In this document: piece by piece, positions 1 through 10,509 of the stretch
Numbering within the stretch: the stretch's first letter is position 1
How the letters are laid out: the number at the start of each line of letters is the position of its first letter
From: Betaproteobacteria bacterium
Lineage (GTDB): Bacteria > Pseudomonadota > Gammaproteobacteria > Burkholderiales > Rhodocyclaceae
Reading direction: 5' to 3'
Length of the DNA stretch: 64,000 bases
NCBI GenBank assembly: GCA_012026885.1
Contig: VEPL01000029.1
Span: 124,001 to 188,000 of the forward strand
Translations under genes and position numbers: made by a program
The notes under the pieces: model-generated
Told to the model about the DNA's origin: nothing
Databases searched by the model: none
The model's input: only the letters and a program-made list of their open reading frames with translations

Positions 1-70
1 CGCGCCATCGGGCGCTGAACCGAACCCCGGCGGGTGGCCGGCGGCCAGCCGCACCACGCAAGGAAAGCGC

Positions 71-967
71 ATGGACACAGCCAACCTCAAGAACTATTTC
101 ACCGGCCTGCAACAGCGCATCGTCGCCGAGCTGGAGTCCTTCGACGGCCAGCCCTTCCGCACCGATTCCTGGGAACGCCCGGAAGGCGGCGGCGGCATTT
201 CGCGGCTGATCGAGGAAGGGGATTTCTTCGAGCGCGGCGGCGTCAATTTCTCCCATGTCACCGGCAAGTCGCTGCCCGCCTCGGCAACTGCGGTGCGCCC
301 GCAACTGGCCGGCCGCGCCTGGGAAGCGATGGGTGTCTCGCTCGTCCTGCACCCGCGCAACCCCTATTGTCCGACGGCGCACATGAACGTGCGCTGCTTC
401 GTCGCCAGCAAGCCGGGCGAAGACGATGTCTGGTGGTTCGGCGGCGGCATGGACATGACGCCCTACTACGGTCGACGCGAAGACGTGATGCATTTCCACC
501 GCACCTGCAAGGAAGCGCTCGCCCCCTTCGGCGACGACGTCTATCCGCGCTACAAGAAGTGGTGTGACGAGTATTTCTTCCTCAAGCACCGCAAGGAGCC
601 GCGCGGCGTCGGCGGCGTCTTCTTCGACGATCTCAACGAAGGCGGCTTCGCGCGTTGCTTCGCGCTGACGCAGGCGGTCGGCGATGCCTTCACCCGTGCC
701 TACCTGCCGGTCATGGCGGCCAATCGCGACACCCCTTACGGCGAGCGCGAGCGGGATTTCCAGGCCTACCGGCGCGGCCGCTACGTCGAGTTCAACCTGG
801 TCTGGGATCGCGGCACGCTGTTCGGCCTGCAGTCGGGCGGCCGCACCGAGTCGATCCTGATGTCGCTGCCGCCGGTGGTCAAATGGCGCTACGACTGGCA
901 ACCCGCCGCGGGCACGCCGGAAGCGGAGCTCTACGAGGTCTTCCTGCAGCCGCAGGATTGGGCCTGA
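71..967 (+). CDS. hemF: Oxygen-dependent coproporphyrinogen III oxidase
   Basis: 298 aa [25 protein letters not shown]...[35 protein letters not shown] and [11 protein letters not shown] are typical HemF motifs. Confidence 0.97.
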   Translation: MDTANLKNYFTGLQQRIVAELESFDGQPFRTDSWERPEGGGGISRLIEEGDFFERGGVNFSHVTGKSLPASATAVRPQLAGRAWEAMGVSLVLHPRNPYCPTAHMNVRCFVASKPGEDDVWWFGGGMDMTPYYGRREDVMHFHRTCKEALAPFGDDVYPRYKKWCDEYFFLKHRKEPRGVGGVFFDDLNEGGFARCFALTQAVGDAFTRAYLPVMAANRDTPYGERERDFQAYRRGRYVEFNLVWDRGTLFGLQSGGRTESILMSLPPVVKWRYDWQPAAGTPEAELYEVFLQPQDWA

Positions 968-970
968 CCG

Positions 971-2152
971 TCAGCGGCCGCCCAGGCGGGCGCCGGCCCG
1001 GTAGTGGCGGTTGGCCTCGTCGGGCCGTTCGAGCTGATCGCACAGCATGGCGAGGTCGAGGTGCGCCTCGCGCGTCTCGCCGACCGCCAGCGACGCCTCC
1101 AGGTAGCTCTGGGCCTTGCCCCACAGGCGCTGCCTGAAGCACATGCGGCCGAGGGCCAGCAGCAGGCCGGCATCCTCGGGGTGCTCGGGCAGCCAGTTTT
1201 CGGCCCGGGCAATGCGTGCCGTCGCTCCCGGACCGTCGAGATCCCCGTAGAGGATCACCAGCTCGGGCTGCCACGCGGCCTCATCGCCCTCGTCGAGCGC
1301 GGACTCGATCAGCTTCTGCACGTCCTCGACCGCTCCGGCTTCGGCCAGTGCCCGCGCCGCGGCAAGGGTCAGTCGGCGCCCCTGCTCGGCCGCCGGCACG
1401 CTGCGCAGGTATTCCTTGAGCCGCCCGGCGTCACCGCGCCGCCGGGCGATGTTCGCGAGGTGCGCCTGCGCCTTGACCTCGCGCGCCACCTCGGCTGGCA
1501 GCGCGGTCCGCTTGTCGAGCTGGCGGGCAATGCGCAGCACGCCATCCCAGTCGCCCGTGCCCTGCCGTGCGCGCAGTTCGAGGCGCAGGGCCGCCAGATG
1601 GCGCCCCGTCTTCTGCTGCAACTGCTCGAGGATGGCCAGCGCCTCATCGAAACGGCGCGCCTCGTTCATCATCTCGGCTTCGAGCATGAGCGCGGCCGCC
1701 TCATTGCGCGGATCGCTGCGCGCCCGTTCCAGCCAGTGCTGCTGACGACCTGTCTCGCGGATGCGCTGGGCTGCCCGCGCCGCGATCAGCGCCGAGAGGC
1801 CGGGCGCGACGCCCGCATCGTGTGACTCCTCGGCTTTCCTGAGCGCACGACTGAAGCGCCCCTCGAACAGCAGGCGCAAGGCCTCGCGGAAGAGCGCAAT
1901 GCCCGCCTCGCGCTGCCGGCGCTCGCGCCAGGCCCGGGCACGGGCCGGCAGACCGACGGTAAACGCCGCAGCACGCAGGGCAGTGTAGAGCGCGACCACC
2001 AGCAGCAGCAGGGCGATGATGAACAGGTTGAGGCTCACCTCGGCGCGCCAGGGCGGGAAGACGAGGAGCACATAGCCCTCGTTGTAGCGCACGCCGACGG
2101 CCACGGCGACCGCCAGGCCGAAGAGGGCGAGCAGCCAGAACAGTCCCTTCAC
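971..2152 (-). CDS. hemY: HemY-type heme biosynthesis protein (membrane, TPR)
   Basis: N-terminal TM segments, TPR-like remainder; overlaps the upstream HemX-like gene in a hemCDXY order. Confidence 0.88.
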   Translation of the reverse strand: MKGLFWLLALFGLAVAVAVGVRYNEGYVLLVFPPWRAEVSLNLFIIALLLLVVALYTALRAAAFTVGLPARARAWRERRQREAGIALFREALRLLFEGRFSRALRKAEESHDAGVAPGLSALIAARAAQRIRETGRQQHWLERARSDPRNEAAALMLEAEMMNEARRFDEALAILEQLQQKTGRHLAALRLELRARQGTGDWDGVLRIARQLDKRTALPAEVAREVKAQAHLANIARRRGDAGRLKEYLRSVPAAEQGRRLTLAAARALAEAGAVEDVQKLIESALDEGDEAAWQPELVILYGDLDGPGATARIARAENWLPEHPEDAGLLLALGRMCFRQRLWGKAQSYLEASLAVGETREAHLDLAMLCDQLERPDEANRHYRAGARLGGR

Positions 2153-3189
2153 TTGCCAACCTTGCCGTTGCGCAGCAGCGCAAGCGCCGCCCGCGTCTCG
2201 CGCAGGTCGGGCAGTTCGGCAGCGATCTTGACACCGGCCAGGTCGCGCAATTCACCCCGCGCCGCCTGCACCGACTTGTCCTCGCCATCGAAATGGCGGC
2301 CGAGCCAGTCACCGGCGACCGTCAGCTCGCCACGCCAGGTCACCTGGTCGCGCTGGAGCAGGGCGAGGCGCGCATTGAGCAGGCGCAGCTTGAGATTCTC
2401 GCGGAAGATGAACTCCTGGCCCGGCGCCAGCAGGGCGGGCTCCTCGCGGTCGAAGCGCTGGATACGGATGAGCCCCTTGAGCTCGCGCCAGATTTCGCCG
2501 CCGGTGCGCTGCCACCAGGTCTGCGCTGCCGCCTCCGGAGGTGCCACCGGCTGCGGACGCCCGTGGGCGCCGGGCGGCAACTTGTCCACGGCGACCAGCA
2601 GCTTTTCGAGGCGTGCATTCAGGGCCGCCAGGTCCGGGACCGGCAGCGCGGCGAGGCGCTCGAGATCGGCGCGCAGGGCCTTCTTGAGACCTGCCGCCTG
2701 CGGCCGCTCGATGCGAGCGAGGCGCACCTCCGCGAGCTGTAATGCGAGGATCGCCGACGGGACGCTTCCGGCCAATTGCAGTTGTTGCTGGGCGATCGCA
2801 ACCGCCTGCTCGACCTCGATCACGGCGGCCTCCTCACGACCGCGCGCGATGTCCTGGTAGAGCGCCTGCAACTGATCGGAGCGGGCGGCAAACTCGCCGA
2901 CCTGAGCCTCGACGGCGCCCAGCTTGCCCTGGACGGATTCGAGTTGTTCGCGCAGCGCCTGACGGGCCCCGCGTTCTTCCTTGCTGCCGGCATCGGTCGC
3001 CGCGAGGCGACGCGCCAGTTCGTCCTGCAGGGCTGCCATGTCCTGGCGGTTGCCCTGCCACTGCCAGCCGGCGAAGGCGAGGGCGACGGCAGCCACGCCC
3101 AGCGCCAATGCGGCCAGGCGGGAAGTGCCGCGGGCGGCGGGCGCCGGCACTGCGGCGGCGGGCGTCAACGTGTCGTTATCGGTCATCAT
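2149..3189 (-). CDS. hemX: HemX-like protein (uroporphyrinogen-III C-methyltransferase family annotation)
   Basis: Single TM then coiled coil, position between hemD and hemY; start uncertain (3198, 3189 or 3186). Confidence 0.85.
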   Translation of the reverse strand: MMTDNDTLTPAAAVPAPAARGTSRLAALALGVAAVALAFAGWQWQGNRQDMAALQDELARRLAATDAGSKEERGARQALREQLESVQGKLGAVEAQVGEFAARSDQLQALYQDIARGREEAAVIEVEQAVAIAQQQLQLAGSVPSAILALQLAEVRLARIERPQAAGLKKALRADLERLAALPVPDLAALNARLEKLLVAVDKLPPGAHGRPQPVAPPEAAAQTWWQRTGGEIWRELKGLIRIQRFDREEPALLAPGQEFIFRENLKLRLLNARLALLQRDQVTWRGELTVAGDWLGRHFDGEDKSVQAARGELRDLAGVKIAAELPDLRETRAALALLRNGKVGK

Positions 3190-3968
3190 GCCGGCCAATT
3201 ATAAGCGCGCAACGCCGCCAGGATGCCCTCGTCGGCGGCCGCCGTCGGGATGACCCGCTGCAACCCGAGGGCGCTTGCATTCTCGGCAATGCGGGCATGC
3301 GGAACGAAGACCGGCGTCCTCGCGAGTTGGCTGCGCCCCTCGTCGTCGAGTCCGTAGACGAGGTGGCGCAAGGCCTCGCTGCTCGACACCGCCAGTGCAT
3401 CGAGGCGACCTTCCCGCCACGCGGCGAGCAGCGGCGCGAAGCCGCCTGAGGGGGCAGAACGGCGATAGCAGGTCACGCAATCGACGGTCGCCCCGCGCTC
3501 GCGCAGGGTATCGGCAAGCAGCTCGCGCCCCCCGTCGCCGCGGAAAATGACGACGCGGCGCCCGCGCATCCGGTCCGCGGCGAGTTCCGGCAGGGCGAGC
3601 AGGGCCTCCGAGTCGAAACGAGCGCTCGGCACGAGGCACGGGCCGACCCCGTGGGCCGCCAGGGCCCGCACGGTGCCCGGACCGACCGCTGCCGGCAGCA
3701 CGCCGGCTGGCCAGGGGCCATGCGCGAAAATGGCAGGCAGCGCGTGGTCGACCGCATTCGGGCTGATAAAGACCGCCAGGGCACAACTGGCGAGGCTGGC
3801 GGCCGCCGCGGCGAGCGGTCGCGGGTCGGACACGGGCGCGATCTCGAGCAGCGGGAAGATCAACGGCGTGCCGCCTTCGGCCGCGATCGCCGCCGCCAGC
3901 GCCGCGCACTGCGCCCGCGGCCGGGTCACGACGATGGTCCTGCCGGCCAGGGGGCCGTCGCCGCTCAT
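3186..3968 (-). CDS. hemD: Uroporphyrinogen-III synthase
   Basis: [25 protein letters not shown]...FISPNAV; follows hemC with overlap. Confidence 0.93.
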   Translation of the reverse strand: MSGDGPLAGRTIVVTRPRAQCAALAAAIAAEGGTPLIFPLLEIAPVSDPRPLAAAAASLASCALAVFISPNAVDHALPAIFAHGPWPAGVLPAAVGPGTVRALAAHGVGPCLVPSARFDSEALLALPELAADRMRGRRVVIFRGDGGRELLADTLRERGATVDCVTCYRRSAPSGGFAPLLAAWREGRLDALAVSSSEALRHLVYGLDDEGRSQLARTPVFVPHARIAENASALGLQRVIPTAAADEGILAALRAYNWPA

Positions 3969-4900
3969 CGGCAGTGGGCGAGCTTTTCCAAGATGGCGCC
4001 GGCGCCCTGCGCGCGCAGCGTCTCGGCAAGCTGGCGGCCGAGCGCCTCGTCGTCGGCCGGATCGCCGCGCAGTTCGCCGGCAACCATTTCGCGCCCGTCG
4101 GCGGTAGCGACGAAGCCGCGCAGCCAGAGCCGGCCGTTGTCGATCACCGCGTAGCCGCCCAGCGGCACCTGGCAGGAGCCGCCGAGCGCCCGTGAAAAGG
4201 CGCGCTCCGCCTTGACGCAGTGCGCCGTCTCGGGGTCGTTGAGCGGGGCGACCACCGCCGCCATCGCCGCGTCACCGGCGACCAGCTCGATGCCGAGCGC
4301 GCCCTGGCCGGGAGCCGGCAGCGACTGCTCCGCGGTCAACACGGATTTGATGCGGTTTTCCAGACCGAGGCGGATCAGGCCGGCGGCGGCGAGGATGATG
4401 GCGTCGTACTCGCCGGCGTCGAGCTTCTTCAGCCGGGTATCGAGGTTGCCGCGCAGGCTCTTGATCACCAGTTGCGGATATCTCGCGCGCAGGATGGATT
4501 CGCGGCGCAGGCTGGAGGTGCCGACGACGGCGCCGGCCGGCAACGCGTCGAGTCCGTCGTACTTGTTCGAAACGAAAGCGTCGCGGGGGTTCTCGCGCGC
4601 CGAGATGGCGGCCAGCACGAAGCCCTCCGGCATCACCATCGGGACATCCTTCATCGAATGCACGGCAAGGTGGGCGCGGCCCTCGTCCATCGCGACCTCG
4701 AGCTCCTTGATGAACAGGCCCTTGCCGCCGATTTCGGCGAGCGGGCGGTCAAGGATCTGGTCGCCCTTGGTCGTCATGCCTAGAATGACGACTTCGGAAC
4801 CCGGATTCAGCGCAGCCAGGCGCCCTTGGACATGAACGGCCTGCCACATGGCGAGGCGGGATTCGCGCGAGGCGATGACGATCTGGGCGGGAGCGGTCAT
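3965..4900 (-). CDS. hemC: Hydroxymethylbilane synthase (porphobilinogen deaminase)
   Basis: [33 protein letters not shown] and [11 protein letters not shown] motifs. Confidence 0.98.
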   Translation of the reverse strand: MTAPAQIVIASRESRLAMWQAVHVQGRLAALNPGSEVVILGMTTKGDQILDRPLAEIGGKGLFIKELEVAMDEGRAHLAVHSMKDVPMVMPEGFVLAAISARENPRDAFVSNKYDGLDALPAGAVVGTSSLRRESILRARYPQLVIKSLRGNLDTRLKKLDAGEYDAIILAAAGLIRLGLENRIKSVLTAEQSLPAPGQGALGIELVAGDAAMAAVVAPLNDPETAHCVKAERAFSRALGGSCQVPLGGYAVIDNGRLWLRGFVATADGREMVAGELRGDPADDEALGRQLAETLRAQGAGAILEKLAHCR

Positions 4901-4941
4901 GGAACGGAAACCAGGCGAATTCGGAAGGCGGCAATCTTAGC

Positions 4942-5565
4942 ATGAGCACCGGCGCACCCCGGTCCGCGGCGGACAAGCCCGACCACCAGCGGCCAGAGCA
5001 TCCCGACTTCTGGTGCAAGCGCTTCGCCGAGGGCACCACGCCCTGGGACGCCGGCGGCGTCCCGCCCGAATTTGCGGCGTTCGCCGCACGCCAGCCGGCG
5101 CCGCTCGCCACCCTGATACCCGGCTGCGGTAGCGCCTGGGAAGCGGCGCACCTCGCCCGCCTCGGCTGGCAGGTCACGGCGCTCGATTTTTCGGCGGAGG
5201 CCGTCGCGCGCGCCCGAACATTGCTCGGCGACGCCGCGGTCGACCTCGCCTGTGCCGACTTTTTCACCTGGCAGCCGATCCGCACGCCGGAACTGCTTTA
5301 CGAGCGCGCCTTCCTCTGCGCGCTGCCGCGCAAGCTGTGGGACGATTGGGGGAGGCGCGTCGCCGATCTGCTTCCGCCCGGCGGCCTGCTCGCCGGCTAT
5401 TTCTTCGTCTGCGACCAGGTCAAGGGGCCGCCATTCGGCATCCTGGCGGACCAACTCGACGCGCTGCTCGCCCCGGCCTTCAAGCGCATCGAGGACGCCG
5501 CGGCAAAGGACTCCATTGCCGCGTTCGCCGGCCGCGAACGCTGGCAGGTCTGGCAGCGCCGCTAG
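4942..5565 (+). CDS. Thiopurine S-methyltransferase (TPMT)-family SAM-dependent methyltransferase
   Basis: FWCKRFAEGTTPWDAGGVPPEF...LIPGCGSAWEAAHLARLGWQVTALDFS. Confidence 0.88.
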   Translation: MSTGAPRSAADKPDHQRPEHPDFWCKRFAEGTTPWDAGGVPPEFAAFAARQPAPLATLIPGCGSAWEAAHLARLGWQVTALDFSAEAVARARTLLGDAAVDLACADFFTWQPIRTPELLYERAFLCALPRKLWDDWGRRVADLLPPGGLLAGYFFVCDQVKGPPFGILADQLDALLAPAFKRIEDAAAKDSIAAFAGRERWQVWQRR

Positions 5566-5667
5566 GAATCCGCGCCTCCTTCCGATTACATTCTCTTGCA
5601 ATTGGCGGCAGCCAAATGGCACCAAATGGGGCCAAATACTTCACCCCTGAGAATCAAGGAGCCTGCC

Positions 5668-6126
5668 ATGATGAGACGACAACTTGCCGCGCTTGCCATC
5701 TCGGCGAGCGCATTGCTCGCTCTCCCTGCCATTGCGCAGGTATCGGTGAGTATCGGCCAGCCGGGGTTCTATGGTCGCATCGACATCGGCGGCTTTCCGG
5801 CGCCGATGCTGATCTACGACGATCCGGTCATCATCCGGCCGGGAGCGATTCGCTACGAACCGGTCTACTTGCGGGTCCCGCCCGGCCACGCAAAGGACTG
5901 GCATCGCTATTGCGGCCAGTACGGCGCATGCGCCCGTCCCGTCTACTTTGTCCGGGACGACTGGTACCGGAACGAGTACGCGCCTCGTTACCGCGAGCGC
6001 CACGGATACCGCGACGACGATCGCGACAGGCATTACAAGGACAGCAAGGAATACCGCCAAAAGCACTACGACTACCATGACCACAAGCATGGCGGCGGCA
6101 AGGGAAACAAGCGCGATCGCGACTAG
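5668..6126 (+). CDS. Secreted hypothetical protein with charged His/Asp/Lys/Arg-rich C-terminus
   Basis: Signal peptide MMRRQLAALAISASALLALPAIAQ; ATG preceded by AAGGAG; C-terminal RDDDRDRHYKDSKEYRQKHYDYHDHKHGGGKGNKRDRD. Confidence 0.8.
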   Translation: MMRRQLAALAISASALLALPAIAQVSVSIGQPGFYGRIDIGGFPAPMLIYDDPVIIRPGAIRYEPVYLRVPPGHAKDWHRYCGQYGACARPVYFVRDDWYRNEYAPRYRERHGYRDDDRDRHYKDSKEYRQKHYDYHDHKHGGGKGNKRDRD

Positions 6127-6342
6127 CATTGCGGGAGATTTCGTTGCGAAATTGCTTGGCCGGCGTTCGCCGAAACCGCCGTGGAGCATTTGATTGCTGC
6201 CTTCGCCAGCCGTTGGCGCTGGCAGGTCTGGTGCCGACGATGATCCTGTATTTCCCGACAAAGCCATCTTCGCTCCATGCAATGCTAAAGTCATGTCATC
6301 CAACGCAGACTTCTAACATCTGCATTAGCGAAGGAGCCATTG

Positions 6343-6906
6343 ATGCGCGGGAAGGCAGCTCGGGTGATGTTATCGGCTCTTGCTCCTGCTTTGTTGTCGG
6401 GCTGCCTCGGTCTCGCAGCGGTGTACCCTACCGAATGCGTTTCGTCAGTGCCCATATGCAGCTATTCCTACGACAAGCAAAAGATCGGCCCGTGGGATCC
6501 CAAGAGGAAGGCTGCCGAAGGGTCGAAGATCCCGGTATTTCTTCCTGAAAAGGAGCGCTTTATCGAAGAATGGGGAACACCCGACGAGCGAATCGCGCTC
6601 TCTGAAGACGAGGAAATTCTCGTTTACAAGGATACGATCTGGTGCGGCATCGTGCCAATCTACATTCTCCCGGTACCACTCGTTGCCCCGGCATGCGACG
6701 GTTTTCATCGCATAACTTTCAAGGGCAAAACTGCAACCAGCATCCATTTTCGTACCGTCGCCATGGGTGGCCTAGTTATCTTCTGGCCGGGCGCAGGAGG
6801 ACCAGTTGACGGGCAAATCCGCTGTCCACAACCTTGCCCCATAGCGAATCCAACTCCAGATGCAACTTCAGTAACGACCCCACCAAAACCATTAGGCACA
6901 CAGTGA
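6343..6906 (+). CDS. Hypothetical lipoprotein
   Basis: Lipobox LLSGC; AAGGAG upstream of ATG 6343. Confidence 0.72.
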   Translation: MRGKAARVMLSALAPALLSGCLGLAAVYPTECVSSVPICSYSYDKQKIGPWDPKRKAAEGSKIPVFLPEKERFIEEWGTPDERIALSEDEEILVYKDTIWCGIVPIYILPVPLVAPACDGFHRITFKGKTATSIHFRTVAMGGLVIFWPGAGGPVDGQIRCPQPCPIANPTPDATSVTTPPKPLGTQ

Positions 6907-7053
6907 ATCCAAGGCAATATCTCGCAGCGAAGCCGCACCACTTCGACATGCATAGGCAATCGCCATCTGATCGCCGAACAGGATGGGCACTCATAGATAC
7001 CTTGGCTTGGCATGCGATCATCTGCTTCTGACAAACGCCCCCATAGAGTTCGC

Positions 7054-7824
7054 ATGCGTCCTTTATCTTGGATAGCCCTAGTGCTGACGACCTTACTTAT
7101 CGGCTGCACCATACCGGCTGCCACACCTACCCCCGAGAACGACCCGCTCGCCGGTAGCGCCTGGATCCTCGCCGCGCTGTCGGGGCGCAGCCTCGCCCCC
7201 GGACCGGCCGTCACGCTGCGCTTCGCCGAGGGCAGCGCCCAGGGCAGCGACGGCTGCAACCGCTACAGCGCTCCGTACAGCGCCGGCGCCGGCCGCCTGG
7301 AAGTGTCGCCACGTGGCGCCGCGACGTTGATGGCCTGCCCGCCCGAACTGATGCAGCAAGCCGCCGACTACGGGTTGGCCCTCGCCGCGGCCCGCGCCTA
7401 CCGGCTGGACGGCCGCCAGTTGCAGCTCCTCGCCGACGATGGCCGTACGCTGGCCACTTTCGCGCCGCAGGACACGGCGCTCGCCGGCACCGCCTGGCGT
7501 GTCACCGCGATCAACAATGGCCGCCAGGCTGTCGTCAGCATCACCGCCGCCAGCACCGTAACCCTGGTTTTCGCCGCCGACGGCCGGCTCTCCGGGTCAG
7601 CCGGCTGCAACAATTACACGGCCGCCTACAGCGACGAGGGCGGACGGGTGAACATCCAGCCGCCTGCCGCGACGCGCCGGATGTGCCCGGGCAAGGGCGT
7701 GATGGAGCAGGAGCAGTGGCTGCTCGCCGCCCTCGCCACCGTGGCATCCGCACGCATCGAGGGCAATCGCCTCGAACTGCGCAGCGCCGCCGGCGCCCTC
7801 GCCGTTGCCGCCGTGCGCGAATGA
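7054..7824 (+). CDS. Lipoprotein with two META/HslJ-like domains
   Basis: Lipobox LLIGC; two related blocks (GSAWILAALSGR...GSDGCNRYSAPY and GTAWRVTAINNGR...GSAGCNNYTAAY). Confidence 0.85.
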   Translation: MRPLSWIALVLTTLLIGCTIPAATPTPENDPLAGSAWILAALSGRSLAPGPAVTLRFAEGSAQGSDGCNRYSAPYSAGAGRLEVSPRGAATLMACPPELMQQAADYGLALAAARAYRLDGRQLQLLADDGRTLATFAPQDTALAGTAWRVTAINNGRQAVVSITAASTVTLVFAADGRLSGSAGCNNYTAAYSDEGGRVNIQPPAATRRMCPGKGVMEQEQWLLAALATVASARIEGNRLELRSAAGALAVAAVRE

Positions 7825-7891
7825 CCTCCGGCGGGAACCTCCCGCGCAGCACAGAGCCACAGCTTCACCCCCCGCAACCCCGGCCAACGAC

Positions 7892-10504
7892 ATGAAAACC
7901 GATACCCCGACCGCCATCCATCTTTCCGATTACGCCCCCCCGGCCTATCTCGTCGACACCGTCGATCTCGACATCGACATTGCTTCCGGCACAACGACCG
8001 TCACCGCGACCCTGATCATGCGCCGCAACCCGGCCGGCGGTGGCGGCCCGCTGGTTCTCGACGGCGACGGGCTGACCACGCTCTCGGTTGCGGTCGACGG
8101 CACCGCCGTGCCGTTTTCCGAAACGACTGCAAGCCTGACCATCGCCGAGGTGCCCGACAGCTTCGTGCTGACGACGGTGGTGCGTATCGACCCCGACCAC
8201 AACACCCGCCTGACCGGCCTCTACCGCTCGCAAAGCGGCTATTTCACGCAATGCGAGGCCCACGGCTTCCGCTGCATCACCTGGTTCCCGGACCGGCCCG
8301 ACGTGATGTCGACCTACACCGTCACGCTGCACGCTGACCGCGCCGCCTTCCCCGTCCTGCTCGCCAACGGCAACCCGGTGGCCACGGGAAAGGAAGCCGA
8401 CGGCCGCCACTGGGCGACCTGGGCAGACCCATTCCGCAAGCCCTGCTACCTGTTCGCCATCGTCGCCGGCAAGCTTGACGTCCTGCGCGACCGCTTCCGC
8501 ACCTTCTCCGGACGCGACGTCGAGCTCGCCATCTACGTCGAGCCGGGAAAGCTCGACCACTGCCCGCACGCCATGGACGCGCTCAAGAAATCGATGCAGT
8601 GGGACGAGGAACGCTTCGGCCTCGAATGCGACCTCGACCATTACATGATCGTCGCCGTCGGCGACTTCAACATGGGGGCGATGGAGAACAAGGGCCTCAA
8701 CATCTTCAACACCAAGTACGTGCTGGCCCGCCCGGATGTCGCCACCGACGTCGATTTCGACAATATCGACCGCGTCGTCGGCCACGAGTATTTCCACAAC
8801 TGGACCGGCAACCGCGTCACCTGCCGCGACTGGTTCCAGCTCTCCTTGAAGGAAGGCCTGACCGTCTTCCGCGACCAGGAATTCGGCGCCGACCTGCACA
8901 ACCGCCAGACCGCCCGCATCCGCGAGGTGCGCAGCCTGCGCGCCGCGCAGTTCCCGGAGGATGCCGGCCCGATGGCGCACCCGATTCGCCCGGCCAGCTT
9001 CGTCGAGATCAACAACTTCTACACGGCGACGGTCTATGAGAAGGGCGCCGAAGTCATCCGCATGATCCAGACCCTGATCGGCCGCGACGCTTTCCGCGCC
9101 GGCATGGACGAATACTTCCGCCGCCACGACGGCCAGGCCGTCACCTGCGAGGATTTCGTCGCCGCGATGAGCGCCGCCTCGGGCTTCGACTTCAGCCAGT
9201 TCATGCGCTGGTACAACCAGCCTGGCACCCCGCATGTCGCGGTCGACGGCCATTTCGATGCCGAATCCAGAAGCTACACGCTGACCTGCACGCAATCCAA
9301 CCGGCGCGCCTCCGACGATGCCCCCTACCTGATCCCGCTGCGCGTCGCCCTGTTCTCGGCGGCCGGCGACCTGCTCGCGGGCAGCGAGCGTACGCTGCAG
9401 TTGACCGCCACCACGCAATCCTTCGCCTTCAACGACATCGCCGCCGAACCGGTTCCCTCGCTGCTGCGCGATTTCTCGGCGCCGGTCTACCTCGACTTCG
9501 CCTACACGCCGGAACAACTGGCGCTGCTGCTCGGCCATGAAACCGACCCATTCAATGCCTGGGAAGCCGGCCAGCGCCTCGCCACGACCCTGATCCTCGA
9601 TGCCGCCCGCGCCATCGCCGCCGGGCAGTCACCGCTCTGGCCCGACACCTTCACCGCCGCCTGCCGCCGCCTGCTGCAGACACACGCGCGGCGCGGCACT
9701 GCCTTCGTCGCCGAAGCCCTGACCCTGCCCGGCGAAGGCACGCTGGCCGAACTGCTCGAGGTCGTCGATCCTGACGCCCTGCATGCCGCCCGCAACGGCC
9801 TGCGGCGGCATCTGGCCGAGGAACTGGAGGGCGAATTCTCCGGCCTCTACGCCGCGCTCGCCGTCACCGGGCCCTACGCCCCGAACAGTGAACAGGCCGG
9901 CCGCCGCGCCCTGCGCAACGTCTGCCTCGGCTACCTGCTCGAACTCGACACCGATGCCGCCCGCCTGCTCGCTGCCGCACAGTTCAGATCGGCCGACAAC
10001 ATGACCGACCAGTTCGCTGCGCTGACCGCGCTCGCCAACGTCAATGCCGCCGTCTGCCCGCAGCGTGACGAGGCGCTCGCCGCGTTCTACGCGCAATGGC
10101 ACGACGAGGCCCTGGTCGTCGACAAGTGGCTGCAGGTGCAGTCGACCAGCCGCCAGCCGGACACGCTGGCCACGGTCAAGGCCCTGACCGCACATCCTGC
10201 CTTCGATCCGGGCAACCCGAACAAGATCTACGCGCTGATCCGCGCCTTCGGAGCCAACCTTGTGCGCTTCAACGCCGCCGACGGCAGCGGCTATGCGTTC
10301 ATGGCCGACCGTATCCTCGACCTGCACGACAAGAACCCGCAGGTCGCGTCCCGCCTGGCGCGCAGCTTCGACCGCTGGCGGAAATTCGATGGTGGCCGCC
10401 AGGCCCACGCGCGCGCCGCTCTGGAACGCATCCGCGCGCAGGACGGCCTCGCGCGCGACGTGCTCGAGGTGGTCACCCGCACCCTCGGCGAAGCAGCCGA
10501 CTGA
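7892..10504 (+). CDS. pepN: Aminopeptidase N (M1 family)
   Basis: GAMENKGLNIFN and HEYFHNWTGNRVTCRDWFQLSLKEGLTVFRDQEF zinc-site motifs; start MKTDTPTAI at 7892. Confidence 0.97.
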   Translation: MKTDTPTAIHLSDYAPPAYLVDTVDLDIDIASGTTTVTATLIMRRNPAGGGGPLVLDGDGLTTLSVAVDGTAVPFSETTASLTIAEVPDSFVLTTVVRIDPDHNTRLTGLYRSQSGYFTQCEAHGFRCITWFPDRPDVMSTYTVTLHADRAAFPVLLANGNPVATGKEADGRHWATWADPFRKPCYLFAIVAGKLDVLRDRFRTFSGRDVELAIYVEPGKLDHCPHAMDALKKSMQWDEERFGLECDLDHYMIVAVGDFNMGAMENKGLNIFNTKYVLARPDVATDVDFDNIDRVVGHEYFHNWTGNRVTCRDWFQLSLKEGLTVFRDQEFGADLHNRQTARIREVRSLRAAQFPEDAGPMAHPIRPASFVEINNFYTATVYEKGAEVIRMIQTLIGRDAFRAGMDEYFRRHDGQAVTCEDFVAAMSAASGFDFSQFMRWYNQPGTPHVAVDGHFDAESRSYTLTCTQSNRRASDDAPYLIPLRVALFSAAGDLLAGSERTLQLTATTQSFAFNDIAAEPVPSLLRDFSAPVYLDFAYTPEQLALLLGHETDPFNAWEAGQRLATTLILDAARAIAAGQSPLWPDTFTAACRRLLQTHARRGTAFVAEALTLPGEGTLAELLEVVDPDALHAARNGLRRHLAEELEGEFSGLYAALAVTGPYAPNSEQAGRRALRNVCLGYLLELDTDAARLLAAAQFRSADNMTDQFAALTALANVNAAVCPQRDEALAAFYAQWHDEALVVDKWLQVQSTSRQPDTLATVKALTAHPAFDPGNPNKIYALIRAFGANLVRFNAADGSGYAFMADRILDLHDKNPQVASRLARSFDRWRKFDGGRQAHARAALERIRAQDGLARDVLEVVTRTLGEAAD

Positions 10505-10509
10505 CCCCG

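Noticed and set aside
7865-9538. 557-aa minus-strand ORF opposite pepN
   Set aside because: Shadow ORF of pepN.
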